From positions 1 through 44,806 of the forward strand of contig CACYMQ010000008.1 of assembly GCA_902775555.1 (NCBI GenBank): DNA of 44,806 bases, given 5' to 3'. Source of the stretch: an uncultured Lachnospiraceae bacterium. GTDB taxonomy: Bacteria > Bacillota > Clostridia > Lachnospirales > Lachnospiraceae. Numbering within the stretch: position 1 is the first letter of the stretch; every line of letters begins with the position of its first letter. Position numbers and translations under genes: made by a program. The notes under the pieces are model-generated. The model did no database searches and had not been told where the DNA came from. It saw only the letters and a program-made list of their open reading frames with translations. Below, piece after piece: positions 8,104 through 15,952 of the stretch.

Positions 8104-9021
8104 TCATTTATGTGTGCGGGTCCTGAGACGGTTCCATCGATAAAAAGCCGTTCCTATTATAATAACATATCCGAGGATACTGAGGGGCTCCGGTGTCTCT
8201 CCCAGGAAAAGGATCCCCAAAAGCGCCGCGAACACCACCTGTGTATAATCAAAAACCGATATCTCCTTTGCAGGTGCATATTTGTATGCGGTAGTGATCC
8301 CGAACTGCCCGAGTGCCGCGGATACTCCCGCCAGGCAAAGGCAAAGCCACTGGGATCCGGACATGGGATGAAATGCAAAGATCAGCTGCGGGAGCGTGAC
8401 CATGCAGGAGAACAGTGAAAAGCAAAGGACGATCACCGCTGTCCTCTCTCCCTTTCTTCCCAGCGACCGGACAAATACATAGGCCGTTCCTGCCCCGAAC
8501 CCTCCATAAAGACCCAGCAGTGCGGGGACCAAAGCAAGGTTCGTACCCGGACGGATGATCAGGATCGCACCGAAGAACGCGATCAGCACACTGGCCCAGT
8601 CCAGTTTGGAGGGTTTCTCCTTCAGGATCGGTATGGAGAGCAGGATCGCAAAGAAGGGCGACATCTTGTTCAGCATATTTGCATCCGCGATGCCCAGGTG
8701 ATCCACCGCATAAAAATTCGCGATCATGCCGGATGTCCCGAAGATACAACGAAACAGGATATCCCTGGCGCAGCCGGGTTTGATAAAGCTGCTGTATTCC
8801 CTTCTTTCCTCCGGTGTCTCCCTCTTCACGGAAATTCCCAGGGAAAAGGCTGCAATGACCGCAGCAAAGGCATTTCGGAAGAACGCCTTCTGAAGTGTAG
8901 GCACATCTCCTGCCTGACGCACGAAGAAGGTCATCAGGGAAAAGCCGAAGGCCGCCACGATGACGCACAGGATCCCCACCTTATGGCGCCGGATATTCAG
9001 TTCTGTATTCTGATCTTCCAT
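8104..9021 (-). CDS. EamA/DMT-family transporter
   Basis: A 305-residue protein with about ten hydrophobic helices in two homologous halves, the hallmark of drug/metabolite (EamA) exporters. Recognisable stretches are AAFGFSLMTFFVRQAG, FRNAFAAVIA, NFYAVDHLGIADANML with the conserved P of SPFFAIL, and in the second half ALGQFGITTAYKYAPAKEISVFDYTQVVFAALLGILFLGE. The helix-breaking prolines and the E near the end of each half are family features. The substrate cannot be predicted. It is a single gene divergent from tyrA; AAGGTG lies five bases before the ATG. A TACAAT on the minus strand at 9119-9124 overlaps the tyrA -35 and might be its -10. Confidence 0.88.
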   Translation of the reverse strand: MEDQNTELNIRRHKVGILCVIVAAFGFSLMTFFVRQAGDVPTLQKAFFRNAFAAVIAAFSLGISVKRETPEERREYSSFIKPGCARDILFRCIFGTSGMIANFYAVDHLGIADANMLNKMSPFFAILLSIPILKEKPSKLDWASVLIAFFGAILIIRPGTNLALVPALLGLYGGFGAGTAYVFVRSLGRKGERTAVIVLCFSLFSCMVTLPQLIFAFHPMSGSQWLCLCLAGVSAALGQFGITTAYKYAPAKEISVFDYTQVVFAALLGILFLGETPEPLSILGYVIIIGTAFYRWNRLRTRTHK

Positions 9022-9120
9022 GCGAACACCTTAGCATGCTTCCGCCGGTTCCGCAAGTCGGATTTTGCATCACATTTCCGGCCGCGGTTTCATTTTTCGC
9101 AAAAACCCTTTTAAAATAGA

Positions 9121-9149
9121 TTGTATAAATACCGAAAACGTGCTATAGT
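9121..9149 (+). promoter_or_regulatory. Promoter for tyrA-aroA
   Basis: TTGTAT (9121-9126) and TATAGT (9144-9149) are 17 bases apart. The leader of about 100 bases before the ATG at 9253 has no T-box or clear terminator that I can see. Confidence 0.65.
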
Positions 9150-9252
9150 GTTTGTGCGCTTTTTCGCTTTAATGCGTAAAAGCAATGGTCGATCCGGCAC
9201 ATATGAGACGGCTTGATCCACTACTAATAATATGAAATGAGAGGAACCAGTC

Positions 9253-10119
9253 ATGGAATATGATTTTTCATTTGCAGATATCCATACGATCGGGATCGTC
9301 GGACTCGGACTGATCGGCGGATCCTACGCAAAAGCATACAGAGAAAACACGGAATGCCGGATCCTGGGGAAGGATACAAATCCGGATGCGGTCCGGACAG
9401 CGATCGAAGACGGAACCCTGGACGGCGAACTGACTGAGGATATGATCCCGGAATGTGACCTTCTTCTGGTCGCACTCTATCCGGAAGCGATCATTGAGTA
9501 CGTCACCTCCGTGGCGGACAGGATCCGCCCGGAAGCATTTGTCATCGATACCGGCGGGCTGAAGCGAAATGTGTGCCGGGCCCTCTTCCCTCTTGCTGCC
9601 GAAAAGGGATTTACCTTCATCGGCGGGCATCCCATGGCCGGGAAGAAAACCTCCGGCTATCATCACAGCTCCGGAACGCTTTTCAAGGGTGCTTCCATGA
9701 TCCTGGTCCCGGACGATGTAACGGATTTCGACACACTTGCCACGGCAAAGGCCATCTTTGCTCCCTGCGGGTTCGGAAGGATCACCATCTGTTCCGCGGA
9801 AAAGCACGATGAGATGATCGCCTTCACCTCCGAGCTTGCACATATCGTATCCAATGCGTATATGAAGAGCCCCACCGCGCTTCATCATAAAGGCTTCTCT
9901 GCCGGGAGCTACAAGGATCTGACCCGCGTGGCCTGGCTGAATGAAACCATGTGGACGGAGATCTTCATGGATAATCGTGACAACCTGATCCGCGAGATCG
10001 ATTCCATCATTCATTCTCTGGCAGAATATAAGGAAGCAATGGAAAAGGAAGACCGCCAGCAGCTGTGGAAGCTGCTGCATGAAGGCAAGATGGCAAAGGA
10101 GGCAGTTGACGGAAAATGA
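9253..10119 (+). CDS. tyrA: Prephenate dehydrogenase
   Basis: A 288-residue NAD(P)-dependent enzyme that oxidatively decarboxylates prephenate to 4-hydroxyphenylpyruvate in tyrosine synthesis. The Rossmann loop is IVGLGLIGGS (residues 15-24). The conserved segments DTGGLKRNVC, FIGGHPMAGKKTSG (active-site H) and FTSELAHIVSNA follow, and the C-terminal helical dimerisation region includes FSAGSYKDLTRVA. There is no ACT domain, so no feedback-binding regulatory domain of that type. GAGAGGAA precedes the ATG, and its stop overlaps the aroA start (ATGA), so the two are translationally coupled. Confidence 0.93.
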   Translation: MEYDFSFADIHTIGIVGLGLIGGSYAKAYRENTECRILGKDTNPDAVRTAIEDGTLDGELTEDMIPECDLLLVALYPEAIIEYVTSVADRIRPEAFVIDTGGLKRNVCRALFPLAAEKGFTFIGGHPMAGKKTSGYHHSSGTLFKGASMILVPDDVTDFDTLATAKAIFAPCGFGRITICSAEKHDEMIAFTSELAHIVSNAYMKSPTALHHKGFSAGSYKDLTRVAWLNETMWTEIFMDNRDNLIREIDSIIHSLAEYKEAMEKEDRQQLWKLLHEGKMAKEAVDGK

Positions 10120-11555
10120 TCCACCCGCTGATCGAGCAAAAGAATGACCGTGTGATCCTCCGTCATCCGGAACAGATCCCCGGAGGAACGATCCCCGCCA
10201 TCCCCTCAAAATCCCATGCCCACCGTCTGCTGATCGCAGCCGGCCTGTCGGATACCTGTCAGGAGATCATCTGTCCATCGACCTCAAAAGATATCGATGC
10301 TACGGCCGAATGCCTGAGACAGATCGGGATCCGTATCCAAAAAAAGGACCGGGGCTTTCTTATTGACGGGATCCGACGGAAGGAAACCGGTCTCCGGGAA
10401 CCATTGTCCCAGGGGAATGATGTATCGTCCGGTCCGGCTGTTCTTCATGTCGGTGAAAGCGGTTCCACTCTCCGTTTTCTGCTTCCGGTCCTCGGTGCCC
10501 TCGGCATCCCCGCTGATCTTCATATGGAAGGCCGCCTTCCCGGGCGTCCGCTTTCTCCGCTTTATGAGGAACTGACCGCTCATGGTATGACACTGTCGCC
10601 CCAGGGCAGCAATCCTCTCCATGTGACCGGGCAGCTGCATGCCGGCGAATACCGGATCGACGGAGGTGTATCTTCCCAGTACATCACCGGCCTGCTCTTT
10701 GCGCTTCCTCTGCTGAACGAAGATTCCCGTCTGGTGATCACCGGGCATCTGGAATCACGCCCTTATGTAAATATAACCCTGGGAGTCCTAAAGACCTTCG
10801 GGATCAAAATACGGGAGACACTCCGCCCCGGAGACGGGATCGCAACCGTATTCGATATCCCCGGCGGCGGACATTTCCACTGTCCTTCCGACAGCGCCCA
10901 TTCTGACGGGAACAGCGCGGTCCCCCGCCTCATTGTCGAGGGAGACTGGTCCAATGCGGCATTCTTCCTGGCTGCAGGGGCCCTGCTGGATTCGCCTGTA
11001 ACCGTGACAGGCTGTGATCCCGCATCTCCGCAGGGTGACAAGGCGATCCTGCAGATCCTGCGGGAATTCGGTGCAGAGGTACGGATTCAGGAAGCAGCTC
11101 CCGCTCCCGGTGATGTAGCTGCATCCTCCGACCGCCGCCATACAGCCATTACAGTCAGCGGGGGTCCGCTGCACGGTATCAATATCGACGCTGCAGATAT
11201 CCCGGATCTGGTTCCTGTGCTTTCAGTGATCGCTGCATGTGCGGAAGGCACTACAGTGATCCGTAACATCCAAAGACTCCGGATCAAAGAGAGCGACCGG
11301 GTTGCTACCGTCACGGAGATGCTGACTGCCCTGGGCACAGACTGCAGTTCCACGCAGTCCGAGCTGCGGATCGAAGGCCAACGATCTCTGTCCGGCGGAT
11401 CTGTCTCCTCTCATAATGATCACCGCATCGCAATGGCCGCCGCCATCGCCTCCTTCAGAGCAACCGGCCCCGTCGAAATCCGGGATCCCATGGCCGTGAA
11501 CAAATCCTATCCCGGCTTCTACGAGGATCTGGCAAAACTGCTCGGTGACAGGTGA
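10116..11555 (+). CDS. aroA: 3-phosphoshikimate 1-carboxyvinyltransferase (EPSP synthase)
   Basis: This shikimate-pathway enzyme joins PEP to shikimate-3-phosphate. Conserved points are PSKSHAHR (residues 30-37), GESGSTLRFLLP (113-124, PEP site), SSQYITGLL (186-194), VEGDWSNAAFF, DAADIPDLVPV (358-368, catalytic D), RLRIKESDR (387-395, E392) and NDHRIAMAAA (434-443). It has 479 residues against about 430 usually. The extra length sits in three loops (about 88-108, 251-272 and 325-345) that are rich in Ser, Gly, Asp and Ala. The sequence keeps the catalytic residues, so it should be active. The start overlaps tyrA by four bases. Confidence 0.94.
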   Translation: MIHPLIEQKNDRVILRHPEQIPGGTIPAIPSKSHAHRLLIAAGLSDTCQEIICPSTSKDIDATAECLRQIGIRIQKKDRGFLIDGIRRKETGLREPLSQGNDVSSGPAVLHVGESGSTLRFLLPVLGALGIPADLHMEGRLPGRPLSPLYEELTAHGMTLSPQGSNPLHVTGQLHAGEYRIDGGVSSQYITGLLFALPLLNEDSRLVITGHLESRPYVNITLGVLKTFGIKIRETLRPGDGIATVFDIPGGGHFHCPSDSAHSDGNSAVPRLIVEGDWSNAAFFLAAGALLDSPVTVTGCDPASPQGDKAILQILREFGAEVRIQEAAPAPGDVAASSDRRHTAITVSGGPLHGINIDAADIPDLVPVLSVIAACAEGTTVIRNIQRLRIKESDRVATVTEMLTALGTDCSSTQSELRIEGQRSLSGGSVSSHNDHRIAMAAAIASFRATGPVEIRDPMAVNKSYPGFYEDLAKLLGDR

Positions 11556-11590
11556 CAGCGACACAGCATGACAAAATACGACAAAGCGCA

Positions 11591-11654
11591 ACAGGGGGGA
11601 CAGCCCCTATGTCACATTTTTCTTTTCAATGTGACATAGGGGCTGTCCCCCTGT
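11591..11654. repeat. Long palindromic element between aroA and a convergent gene (REP/MITE-like)
   Basis: The 28-base left arm begins ACAGGGGGGACAGCCCC and is matched by a 27-base right arm at 11628-11654, with a single extra G and a pyrimidine loop. The unit resembles the 'GGGGACAG...TGTCAC' palindromes scattered in Clostridia that are often tied to IS200-like (RAYT) transposases. No transposase is near. It could also terminate both converging transcripts, although neither side ends in a U-run. Confidence 0.7.
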
Positions 11655-11689
11655 TATTCCGCCGGCTCCCTGTCGTACGCAGCCGCGGA

Positions 11690-12319
11690 TCAGTCATCTT
11701 CATTCAGGGTATTGATCAGATATCGCAGTCCCTGGGTGATAAAATACAGAACGAGTCCGCCGAAGAAGAGCAGGCATCCGAGTCCGGGCAGTTTCCATTC
11801 ATGATTTCCTCCGATCATCAGATTCTGCCAGCTGAGATAGGTATCCTCTATCCTCTCATACAGCAGCTGATAGACCGGATGCTTATGGATCAGGATCAGC
11901 ACCGGGACCCCGAGGATCAGCGGGAGCAGATGCCCGATCAGGCGAAACCGGAGGATCAGCCGGTTGAAGAAGAAGGAACTCCGTTTCCACTTCACCGGCA
12001 TCAGCTGATCCCGAAACGCGAAATACAGCACCATGATCCCGCAGAGTTCCAGCAGGAGAAGGAGGATCACCACATACAATCTGGTGTTGGCCGTCCCGCC
12101 ATATGACTCGGAGAAGACCTTCTTTACCATATCAAAGACCGAAAAGCCATCCCTGATATTCTCCTCCGCCCTGACAAGGACCACTCTCCAATTGAAAAAC
12201 GGTCCTGCCAGCATCATAAGTCCTGCCAGGACACCCCCGGCCTTACAGAACAGATCCGTTCCCCTTCGCTGATAGAACGGAAGCTTTTCCCTTTTTCCCT
12301 TTTCCGCCTTCTGTCCCAT
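11690..12319 (-). CDS. Integral membrane protein of unknown function
   Basis: I do not recognise this 209-residue protein. It has a basic N-terminus (KAEKGKREK) and hydrophobic helices near residues 27-45, 82-105, 133-150 and 180-200. A soluble loop carries SYGGTANTRLY, and the tail is short and acidic (NTLNEDD). The start lies only 16 bases beyond the terminator of the nucleotidyltransferase gene, with GGGAG ahead of the ATG. It is therefore either expressed by read-through from that operon or from a promoter overlapping the terminator. The TM pattern and a normal RBS support a real gene; no functional inference is possible. Confidence 0.65.
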   Translation of the reverse strand: MGQKAEKGKREKLPFYQRRGTDLFCKAGGVLAGLMMLAGPFFNWRVVLVRAEENIRDGFSVFDMVKKVFSESYGGTANTRLYVVILLLLLELCGIMVLYFAFRDQLMPVKWKRSSFFFNRLILRFRLIGHLLPLILGVPVLILIHKHPVYQLLYERIEDTYLSWQNLMIGGNHEWKLPGLGCLLFFGGLVLYFITQGLRYLINTLNEDD

Positions 12320-12334
12320 ACATAACTCCCAAAG

Positions 12335-12368
12335 AAAAAATCACGGAGCAGCCGATCCTGCCCCGTGA
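12335..12368 (-). terminator. Rho-independent terminator after the sugar nucleotidyltransferase gene
   Basis: On the minus strand, TCACGG and CCGTGA close a stem (12341-12368) with an inner GCAG/CTGC stretch, followed at once by TTTTTT (12335-12340). Confidence 0.8.
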
Positions 12369-12377
12369 CATCACATT

Positions 12378-13298
12378 TTACCAATCACCTTCCGGATATA
12401 CGCCCTCGCGGGTAAGCTGACTGAGAGCTTCAACCACCGTCGGGATATCCTCCTGATAGGTCATTCCGAACCACGTAGATGTAGTAGGCAGAACGACAAC
12501 TGAGCCCTTGTTTCGTTCCATCATATCCTGCACCGCATCGGAAATCGTTTCTTCAAATTTCAGCGGATCCTTCTCTATCCCTTTCACGAATCTGTCAGGG
12601 AAAGCGGTTTCCAGATCCTTCAGGAAACCGGAGCGGAATGCCCACATATTCATCGATGCCTTTGCATCTGTCGGGATCGCTTCCCAGGTTTTTCCGGAAT
12701 CCAGTGTGAAATAGCCGACAGCGTCTTCCAGCTTGATCTCTTTTCTTTCATCGATCCGAAGCAGATTCCCGGCCTCATCCGTCTGACAGATCCCGCGGGA
12801 CACGGTCCCATTCGCCGTCAGTGTCCGAAGCGCCGTATACCCGATAATGGCGTGCTTATCCGGATCCCCACCCTCCTCGGTCAGGAATCGATAAGCAGTC
12901 CGGAAAGATTCCACACCATAATAATCATCCGCATTTACCGTAAGGAAGGACCGGCCGTCAAGGGCATCCTTGCAGCAGAACAGTGCATGGGTAGTTCCCC
13001 AGGGTTTTACTCTTCCCTCGGGTACATTGCACTCTGCAGGGATCGTCTCCATCTCCTGATATACGTAGCTGACCTTCATTCTCTTTTCAACCCGGCTTCC
13101 GATCTTCGCCTTGAATTCATCCGCGAAGTCCCTTCGGATAATGAAAAGAACTTCTTTAAACCCGCCGCGGCAGGCATCATAGATCGCATAATCCATAAGA
13201 GCATGGCCTGCCTGATCCACACTGGCGACCTGCTTCAGTCCTCCGAATCGGCTACCCATTCCGGCTGCCATTACAACCAATACCGGTTCATGATTCAT
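12378..13298 (-). CDS. Sugar-phosphate-type nucleotidyltransferase
   Basis: A ~306-residue NTP-transferase-fold protein with the signature VLVVMAAGMGSRFGGLKQV at the N-terminus, LTVNADDYYG (metal-binding Asp pair), PWGTTHALFCCKDAL, and SMNMWAFRSGFLKDLE. The family resembles glucose-1-phosphate uridylyl or thymidylyl transferases but lacks the usual C-terminal left-handed helix repeats. It sits 21 bases downstream of an LCP ligase gene, so it may supply an activated sugar for a wall-linked polymer. The chosen start is the ATG at 13298. A TTG six bases upstream (13304) has a better-spaced AGGGA and could be the true start. Confidence 0.8.
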   Translation of the reverse strand: MNHEPVLVVMAAGMGSRFGGLKQVASVDQAGHALMDYAIYDACRGGFKEVLFIIRRDFADEFKAKIGSRVEKRMKVSYVYQEMETIPAECNVPEGRVKPWGTTHALFCCKDALDGRSFLTVNADDYYGVESFRTAYRFLTEEGGDPDKHAIIGYTALRTLTANGTVSRGICQTDEAGNLLRIDERKEIKLEDAVGYFTLDSGKTWEAIPTDAKASMNMWAFRSGFLKDLETAFPDRFVKGIEKDPLKFEETISDAVQDMMERNKGSVVVLPTTSTWFGMTYQEDIPTVVEALSQLTREGVYPEGDW

Positions 13299-13319
13299 AA
13301 ACAAAGTATTCCCTTCTTA

Positions 13320-14903
13320 TTATTTCGGTGAATTCTCGGTAAGCTCCTCCTGTGTCAGTACCTCGCCGTTAAGAACGCGATTCATAACACCCTTGATGTA
13401 TTCTACGCTATCCCAGTTCGGAACGACTACAGATGCATTTCCGCCGCCGGTAAAGCATACCTTCATATCCGGGGTTCCGAGAACCTCATAGGAGAGGATA
13501 TTCCAATCCTTTGTTGCTTCCAGCTGTTCCTGTACGATCTCACCAAGTTCATCCTTTGACATATTTGTCTCAAAGCTTTCGGAAAGCTCTTCCATAACGG
13601 AAGCAAAATTCTTCAACAGCTGAGAGGATTCCATCGCTTCAATGACACCCTTGATAACGGCCATCTGGTTCCGTCCGCGCTGGAAGTCACCGTCACCGAA
13701 GGAATGCCGTTCTCTTGCGAATGCCAGTGCGGCTCTTCCCGACAGATGATTCACTCCGGAATCATAATGGTAGGAATCATACTGCATCCTTGTAGAGAAG
13801 GAATACTGCGAATAAACATCAATACCGTCCAGTGCATCGATGATATCGATGAATCCGCTGAAGTTCATCCTGAAATAATAATCAAGATCGATATCATATA
13901 CCATTTCCAGTGTCTCCATGGACACCTCGATCCCGTAGATACCCGCATGTGTCAGCTTGTCCGGGCTGCCCTCCGAAATGGACAGAGGTACATAGAAATC
14001 ACGGGGAGTGGTGACCAGAAGGATCTGTCTTGTATTCCGATTGACTACCGCAATGATATTTACATCGCTCCGGCTCTTTGTCTGTACGGAACCAAAGGTA
14101 TCGATACCACTGATGTACATGCAGAATGTACCGGCTTCCTTTGGCTTCTCTTCCTTCTTCTCTTCTACCTTGACTTCCGTCTCAACCTTCTTCTCCATGA
14201 TGACCTTCAGGCCTTCGGAGTAATGCTGATATTCCTCGGAGCCGTCCAGTGCGGAGACAAATGCGGCACTGCAGATAAACGCCTTGATCTCACCGCTGTC
14301 CAGGGCAGATACGATCTCAAAGATGGAGTTGTATTCCTTGATATCCAGAGTGGTCGAATGTGTATTCTCAATCTCATGGACGGTCTCATTTACCTTTTCC
14401 CGTTCACTGACCTTCAGGATACCGAATTTGTATTTCCCGTCAACCGCCTCGTTAATGGAATTTGCCGGATCGGTCTTCTTGACGTATACATTTACCACCG
14501 TGATCTCCGTAGTGGTTCCGGTCACGGTATCCAGTGCTTTATTCGTATGTCTTACAAGATAGATTCCATATCCTACGATCGCCATGATGATCACGGAAAG
14601 GACGATACCCACGATCCCGGTCTTCTTGCTCATCTGCATGAGAACTACAAGGATCGGGAAGATGCCCAGGACGATCCCGGCGATCAGAGCATATTTCATC
14701 GGAACCACCTTCGTTGAGATGGCAAAATATATAAAGAAGACGGAAAGCACAAACTCGATGGCAGCGCATACACAGCCGATCACCTTGACCTTGCTGTTAT
14801 TTCCCTTCTTTTTGCCTTTGGTTCCTTTCTCCGCATTTTTCGACGGATCCTTTGTATCTACTTTATCAACCTTATCACGCTTGTCTACAGACTGTTCGCT
14901 CAT
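13320..14903 (-). CDS. LytR-CpsA-Psr (LCP) family cell-wall polymer ligase
   Basis: A 527-residue protein with a Lys-rich cytoplasmic N-terminus and three transmembrane segments (about residues 38-65, 72-90 and 96-117). An extracytoplasmic ~130-residue domain with weak resemblance to solute-binding folds is followed by the LCP domain from ~245: ISGIDTFG, SRSDVNIIAVVN, LLVTTPRDFYVPL, DKLTHAGIYG and ALAFARERHSFGDGDFQRGRNQ. These hold the conserved Arg/Asp residues that bind the polyprenyl pyrophosphate donor. LCP enzymes attach teichoic acid or capsule to peptidoglycan, which fits the EPS genes in this window. It has a clear promoter 30 bases upstream and is followed by the nucleotidyltransferase. 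Confidence 0.92.
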   Translation of the reverse strand: MSEQSVDKRDKVDKVDTKDPSKNAEKGTKGKKKGNNSKVKVIGCVCAAIEFVLSVFFIYFAISTKVVPMKYALIAGIVLGIFPILVVLMQMSKKTGIVGIVLSVIIMAIVGYGIYLVRHTNKALDTVTGTTTEITVVNVYVKKTDPANSINEAVDGKYKFGILKVSEREKVNETVHEIENTHSTTLDIKEYNSIFEIVSALDSGEIKAFICSAAFVSALDGSEEYQHYSEGLKVIMEKKVETEVKVEEKKEEKPKEAGTFCMYISGIDTFGSVQTKSRSDVNIIAVVNRNTRQILLVTTPRDFYVPLSISEGSPDKLTHAGIYGIEVSMETLEMVYDIDLDYYFRMNFSGFIDIIDALDGIDVYSQYSFSTRMQYDSYHYDSGVNHLSGRAALAFARERHSFGDGDFQRGRNQMAVIKGVIEAMESSQLLKNFASVMEELSESFETNMSKDELGEIVQEQLEATKDWNILSYEVLGTPDMKVCFTGGGNASVVVPNWDSVEYIKGVMNRVLNGEVLTQEELTENSPK

Positions 14904-14932
14904 TCTTTTACCTCGCTCTCTACTAAAGCCTT

Positions 14933-14960
14933 ATTGTAACACAAGAATCGACTCTGTCAA
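14933..14960 (-). promoter_or_regulatory. Promoter for the LCP gene
   Basis: Minus-strand TTGACA (14955-14960) and TACAAT (14933-14938) are 16 bases apart. The expected start near 14926 leaves a short leader of about 22 bases. Confidence 0.75.
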
Positions 14961-15000
14961 ATCATTTTTTTATGGAAACCTTATTCTATGTACATTTTTC

Positions 15001-15029
15001 TTGAAATGTAGCAGAGCGTGATTTATGAT
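15001..15029 (+). promoter_or_regulatory. Promoter for rsmG
   Basis: TTGAAA (15001-15006) and TATGAT (15024-15029) have a 17-base spacer. They lie about 50 bases before the rsmG ATG and are divergent from the LCP promoter. Confidence 0.7.
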
Positions 15030-15079
15030 GATACCGGTGCTGTGCAGCCGAAAATATGAACCATATTTAAGGAGTCGCT

Positions 15080-15826
15080 ATGGAACGAATCAGAGCCTGT
15101 CTCGAAGGATCCGGAATACCTGTTTCCGACCGGCAGCTGGAACAATTGGAGACCTATCTTCAAATGGTGGTGGAAAAGAATAAGGTGATGAATCTGACCG
15201 CCATAACCGAACGGGAAGAATTCATCGAGAAGCACCTGCTGGACAGTGTGGCTCCTCTTTTTGCATCCCCGGAGCTCCTCCGTCTCTTTCTTCCTCAGGG
15301 AAATGATACGAAGGCCGGCGCGGTACGCCTTCTGGATGTGGGAACCGGTGCAGGCTTTCCGGGAATCCCTCTTAAGATCCTGTGCCCCTCACTCTCCGTC
15401 ACGCTTCTGGATTCCCTCCGAAAGAGGGTCGACTTCCTGCAGGAGGTGATCGCAGCCCTCGGTCTCCGGGATATATGCGCATTCCATATGCGTGCCGAGG
15501 AAGGAGGCCGAAATGCAAAGCTTCGGGAATCCTTCGATCTGGTGGTCTCCCGGGCGGTGGCCAATCTGTCCCTGCTTTCCGAGTACGATCTTCCCTTTGT
15601 ACGGATCGGCGGAACCTTTCTTGCTTACAAATCCGGAGAGATCCGGGAGGAGCTCGAACAGGCCGGACATGCCATCCGGGTGTTGGGCGGACAAGCGGAG
15701 GAACCTGTCTTTCTCACACTTCCCGGTACAGAGATCCAGCGAACCTTTATCCCCATTCAAAAAAAGCAGAAGACACCGAAGGCTTATCCGAGGAAGCCCG
15801 GCAGCGCAAAGAAGGATCCCCTGTGA
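15080..15826 (+). CDS. rsmG: 16S rRNA (guanine-N7) methyltransferase RsmG (GidB)
   Basis: A 248-residue SAM-dependent methyltransferase that modifies G527 (E. coli numbering) of 16S rRNA. Family marks are NLTAITEREEFIEKHLLDS (residues 38-56), the SAM loop LLDVGTGAGFPGIPLKI (84-100), SLRKRVDFLQEV and VVSRAVANL. The C-terminus ends in a basic PKAYPRKPGSAKKDPL tail, as is common. AAGGAG is placed ideally before the ATG. In many Firmicutes rsmG sits with mnmE/mnmG near the origin. Here it stands alone between an LCP gene and the pilus-linked surface protein, with its own promoter and terminator. Confidence 0.95.
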   Translation: MERIRACLEGSGIPVSDRQLEQLETYLQMVVEKNKVMNLTAITEREEFIEKHLLDSVAPLFASPELLRLFLPQGNDTKAGAVRLLDVGTGAGFPGIPLKILCPSLSVTLLDSLRKRVDFLQEVIAALGLRDICAFHMRAEEGGRNAKLRESFDLVVSRAVANLSLLSEYDLPFVRIGGTFLAYKSGEIREELEQAGHAIRVLGGQAEEPVFLTLPGTEIQRTFIPIQKKQKTPKAYPRKPGSAKKDPL

Positions 15827-15864
15827 TCCCGCACCACACCCCAATATCTGCCAATACCGGTGAA

Positions 15865-15910
15865 AAGGACGTTCCGGTCCGTATCAACAACCAGAACGTC
15901 CTTCTTTTTT
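15865..15910 (+). terminator. Terminator downstream of rsmG
   Basis: A 10-bp stem AAGGACGTTC / GAACGTCCTT (15865-15874 and 15894-15903) runs into a CTTTTTT tract. It lies between convergent rsmG and the surface protein gene and may serve both. Confidence 0.75.
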
Positions 15911-15952
15911 ACGCAGGATCCGGATCCTCACCTGCTTTTATCCGGTCCGGAT

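Noticed and set aside
9150-9252. Possible T-box or other riboswitch in the tyrA leader
   Set aside because: The ~100-base leader lacks T-box sequence, specifier loop and terminator; nothing supports a riboswitch.
13704-14717. Long plus-strand open frame opposite the LCP gene
   Set aside because: Antisense shadow of a well-supported gene; composition (His/Asp/Ile-rich) is unlike the neighbouring proteins.
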